Assembly (NCBI GenBank): GCA_964436865.1
Contig: CAYTFK010000036.1
Location: 1-34,073 of the forward strand
Direction of reading: 5' to 3'
DNA from: JAXGPP01 sp964436865
Lineage (GTDB): Bacteria; Planctomycetota; Planctomycetia; Pirellulales; Thermoguttaceae
DNA length: 34,073 nucleotides
The translations under genes and the position numbers were made by a program. Shown piece after piece: positions 32,190 through 34,073 of the stretch. The notes below the pieces were generated by a model. The model saw only the letters and a list, made by a program, of their open reading frames with translations, did no database searches and was not told where the DNA came from. Position 1 is the stretch's first letter. The number at the start of each line of letters is the position of its first letter.

Positions 32190-33212
32190 TCAGAGAGCGT
32201 CGCCCGCGATGACCTCTCTTCCGGCGACCGTTCCCAGCGATCGCCACACACCACCGTCAATGGTCTCGGCAACGAACCGTACCGATCCGTCGCCCATGGC
32301 CGATTGAACGCCGCCGGGATGGTAGCTCCGCGAGGTGATGGCGGCAAACGTTGGGCCTCCGAGGCGTTCGCGGCGGCTCATGATGTCGACGTCGGGCTCG
32401 CTGAGGCCGGGCCCGCCGGGGGTAACCTTGTTGGGAGGCCACGCCGTTGTGAACCCGTTGTGGTGGCTCGACATTTCGACCCACTGCGTATGCGCGTTGC
32501 GGAACACTGTGCATCCGCCTCCATGGTATTCCGGGCAGACGGAGAGCGGGTCGGCCGAGGGCGGGGGGACGTGGTGCGGATCGTTGATCAGCGAGAACGT
32601 TCCGCAGTCGCGAAGCGTCACCTGGTAATTCTTTACCTCCGACAGCAGGAGCGTGTTGCTCACGCCGTCGGTAAAGTCGCTCCAACGGCGGCTGAAGTTG
32701 ACGCCAAACGCCGAGCGGCAGGGAGGGCTGGCGGCGGCCACTCCGTTCCAGACGTACCAGTCGCCCATCGAGAAACCGTAGTTGACTCCGCCGACGTTGC
32801 CGAACGCGTTGTGCGCGAGCGGTTCCTGGCGGACTTCGCTGGGGCAGAGAAACACGCCGACGACGCGCCCCACAGCCTCCTTGTTGACGAGGTCGCCGTA
32901 GGACTTGTTGATGTCCATGGCGCCGAAGACGCCGTTCTGCTCGATGAACGGCAGCACGCGGGCGTGCGGCCCCAGGTAGCCGGTCCAGAGGGAGCCGTCC
33001 GGGCGGGCATCGACCAGGGCTCCCGGCGGCAGGACTCCGAGGCTATCGGCATAATGGTGGATGGCCAGGGCGATCTGCTTGAGATTGTTGCTGCACGACA
33101 TCCGCCGGGCCGCCTCGCGGGCCGCCTGCACGGCCGGCAACAGCAGGGCGATCAGGACGCCGATGATGAAGATGACCACCAGCAGTTCCACGATTGTGAA
33201 GCCGCGCCGCAT
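32190..33212 (-). CDS. DUF1559 pseudopilin-like protein, copy 3
   Basis: This 340-residue DUF1559 protein is of the ordinary planctomycete type. The short leader MRRG precedes FTIVELLVV, with Gly4 before the cleavage site and Glu9 at +5, and AREAARRMSCSNNLKQI follows as in most family members. The H-x9-DG motif is intact (His298, Asp308, Gly309). The start was set at 33212 because AAGGA lies eight bases upstream; in-frame ATGs at 33221 and 33236 have worse spacing. Unlike the pair at 2942 and 4651 it lacks the RYC-GA and LCP-NP blocks at those positions. It sits 45 bases after the glycosidase-like gene and could be co-transcribed with it. Confidence 0.92.
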   Translation of the reverse strand: MRRGFTIVELLVVIFIIGVLIALLLPAVQAAREAARRMSCSNNLKQIALAIHHYADSLGVLPPGALVDARPDGSLWTGYLGPHARVLPFIEQNGVFGAMDINKSYGDLVNKEAVGRVVGVFLCPSEVRQEPLAHNAFGNVGGVNYGFSMGDWYVWNGVAAASPPCRSAFGVNFSRRWSDFTDGVSNTLLLSEVKNYQVTLRDCGTFSLINDPHHVPPPSADPLSVCPEYHGGGCTVFRNAHTQWVEMSSHHNGFTTAWPPNKVTPGGPGLSEPDVDIMSRRERLGGPTFAAITSRSYHPGGVQSAMGDGSVRFVAETIDGGVWRSLGTVAGREVIAGDAL

Positions 33213-33257
33213 CGGATTCATCCTTCTCGTTTCCATCGATGGCGATGGGCGGACCGC

Positions 33258-34073
33258 TCACTGGCCACGCGGCACCGGCACATGCCTGGGATACTCCCAG
33301 CGGCCGACGTTGTCGCGGACCCACTCGTAGTAGAAGCGCACGCCGCGGTCGCGGGCGCTTGTGCCATAACCGCCCATCTCCGCATGCGGGGCGCTGCCGC
33401 TGTAGTTGGTGATTCCCTGGATGAAGGCGGCGTGGAACAGCATCACCGCGTTGGGCGCCGCCTGATAGCGGCGGCAGTCGGCGAAGATCGCATCGAGGTT
33501 GGTCTGATTGAATACGCCGTCGTTCTGGTAGACGTCCTGGCGCTGCGTCTCGACGTTGACCACGAACCCCTGTGCAGGGATCGGCATCTCCTTCTGGATG
33601 ATCCGCACCTCCATGCCGGGGTAGGAATCGCCCGTGCCGGAATCGGCATCCGGGCAGACCCCCACCTCGATATCGGGCGCCACCGCCTTGAACCACGCCG
33701 TGAGACGGGCTTTCTTGGCCATGCCGTCGGGTTCGCGAAAGATCGTGTGGTCGATCCGTTCGGGATGGCTGAACTCGTGCATGATGTCGACAAAGACGTT
33801 CCTGAGCCGGCGGTCGCGCAGCAGTCTGGCCGCTTCCTCAATCGCCCGCCGGATCGCTCCCTCATCGTAGAATTGCTCGTCCTTACGCGGCGTGAACAGA
33901 CCGACCATCACCACCATTCCCCGGCGATCCGCCTCGCGGACAAGCTCCTCAAGCCGGGTGGCGAACTCCGGGCGTAATTGGCCGTCGCGAGTGAAGCCAT
34001 TGGCCGCCGCGTCCGCGTCGGGCCATCCGGCGTTGCTCCCCTGGATATAGACGCCGATCAGGTTGATGCCATG
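33258..34073 (-). CDS. Glycosidase-like TIM-barrel protein (partial)
   Basis: The reading frame is open to the right edge of the window, so the 5' end is missing; 271 codons are visible. The first visible residues are HGINLIGVYIQGSNAGWPDA, followed by a long helix and a MVVMVGLFTP strand. This looks like a beta/alpha barrel of glycoside hydrolase type, with a Gly-x-N start and a loop after the second strand. Later blocks (NVFVDIMHEFSHP, PAQGFVVNVET, AVMLFHAAFIQG) continue the strand-helix pattern, and the chain ends in RHVPVPRGQ. Catalytic acids cannot be assigned with confidence; a Glu at HEFSHP is a candidate. A start at the ATG at 33917 would cut off the first barrel strand and is rejected. 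Confidence 0.82.
   Translation of the reverse strand, partial: HGINLIGVYIQGSNAGWPDADAAANGFTRDGQLRPEFATRLEELVREADRRGMVVMVGLFTPRKDEQFYDEGAIRRAIEEAARLLRDRRLRNVFVDIMHEFSHPERIDHTIFREPDGMAKKARLTAWFKAVAPDIEVGVCPDADSGTGDSYPGMEVRIIQKEMPIPAQGFVVNVETQRQDVYQNDGVFNQTNLDAIFADCRRYQAAPNAVMLFHAAFIQGITNYSGSAPHAEMGGYGTSARDRGVRFYYEWVRDNVGRWEYPRHVPVPRGQ

Noticed and set aside
33258..33917. Complete gene starting at the ATG at 33917
   Set aside because: The frame stays open to the window edge and the upstream residues form a first barrel strand, so the gene is partial, not a short complete one.
32304..33977. A 557-codon plus-strand open frame
   Set aside because: It is antisense to the DUF1559 and glycosidase-like genes, both recognisable.

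Overview
The window looks like a high-GC Planctomycetota genome, probably a draft or metagenome scaffold because it holds one exact 100-N gap. Three things point to this phylum: three DUF1559 pseudopilin-like proteins (type IV prepilin N-terminus plus an H-x9-DG type C-terminal motif), a DUF1573 protein, and a J-like N-terminal module of the kind I associate with planctomycete proteins (FDPYRAWLG...LLG...LL-N...YD). No tRNA, rRNA, CRISPR array or insertion sequence was seen.

Layout. 1-7200: a small unknown protein, a large lipoprotein on the minus strand, two related DUF1559 proteins separated by the N gap, and a DUF1573 exported protein. 7245-18198: a phosphate-response block on the plus strand, made of an unusual J-like/double zinc ribbon/PilM fusion, phoB, phoR, pstS, pstC, pstA and pstB. 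PstC and PstA are the long type with large extracytoplasmic inserts, and phoU is absent. Hexamers at an 11-bp period with a -10-like box precede the fusion gene, and a shorter similar element precedes pstS; both are candidate PhoB sites. 18425-20746: a large secreted protein of unknown function. 20747-21281: no convincing gene.

21282-30343 is a minus-strand V-type ATPase operon. Read in its own direction the order is small stalk subunit (ntpF-like), I, K, E, C, F, A, B, D, then a PTS EIIA-type protein translationally coupled to D. This matches the Enterococcus hirae ntp order, except that ntpH is missing and EIIA sits at the end, where E. hirae has the K+ transporter gene ntpJ. The c subunit carries a Gln and a Glu-Thr pair that could indicate Na+ coupling. 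A protein of unknown function (30441-31208) lies upstream with its own good sigma70-type promoter. Divergent to it is an endonuclease III gene. The right end holds a third, ordinary DUF1559 gene and a TIM-barrel glycosidase-like gene that runs off the window.

The strongest leads are the zinc-ribbon/PilM fusion wired to PhoBR-Pst, with a PilM-tail-like segment in front of the PilM domain; the candidate Pho boxes; and the EIIA protein built into the V-ATPase operon. Functional statements come from motif reading and family knowledge only; no database search was run.
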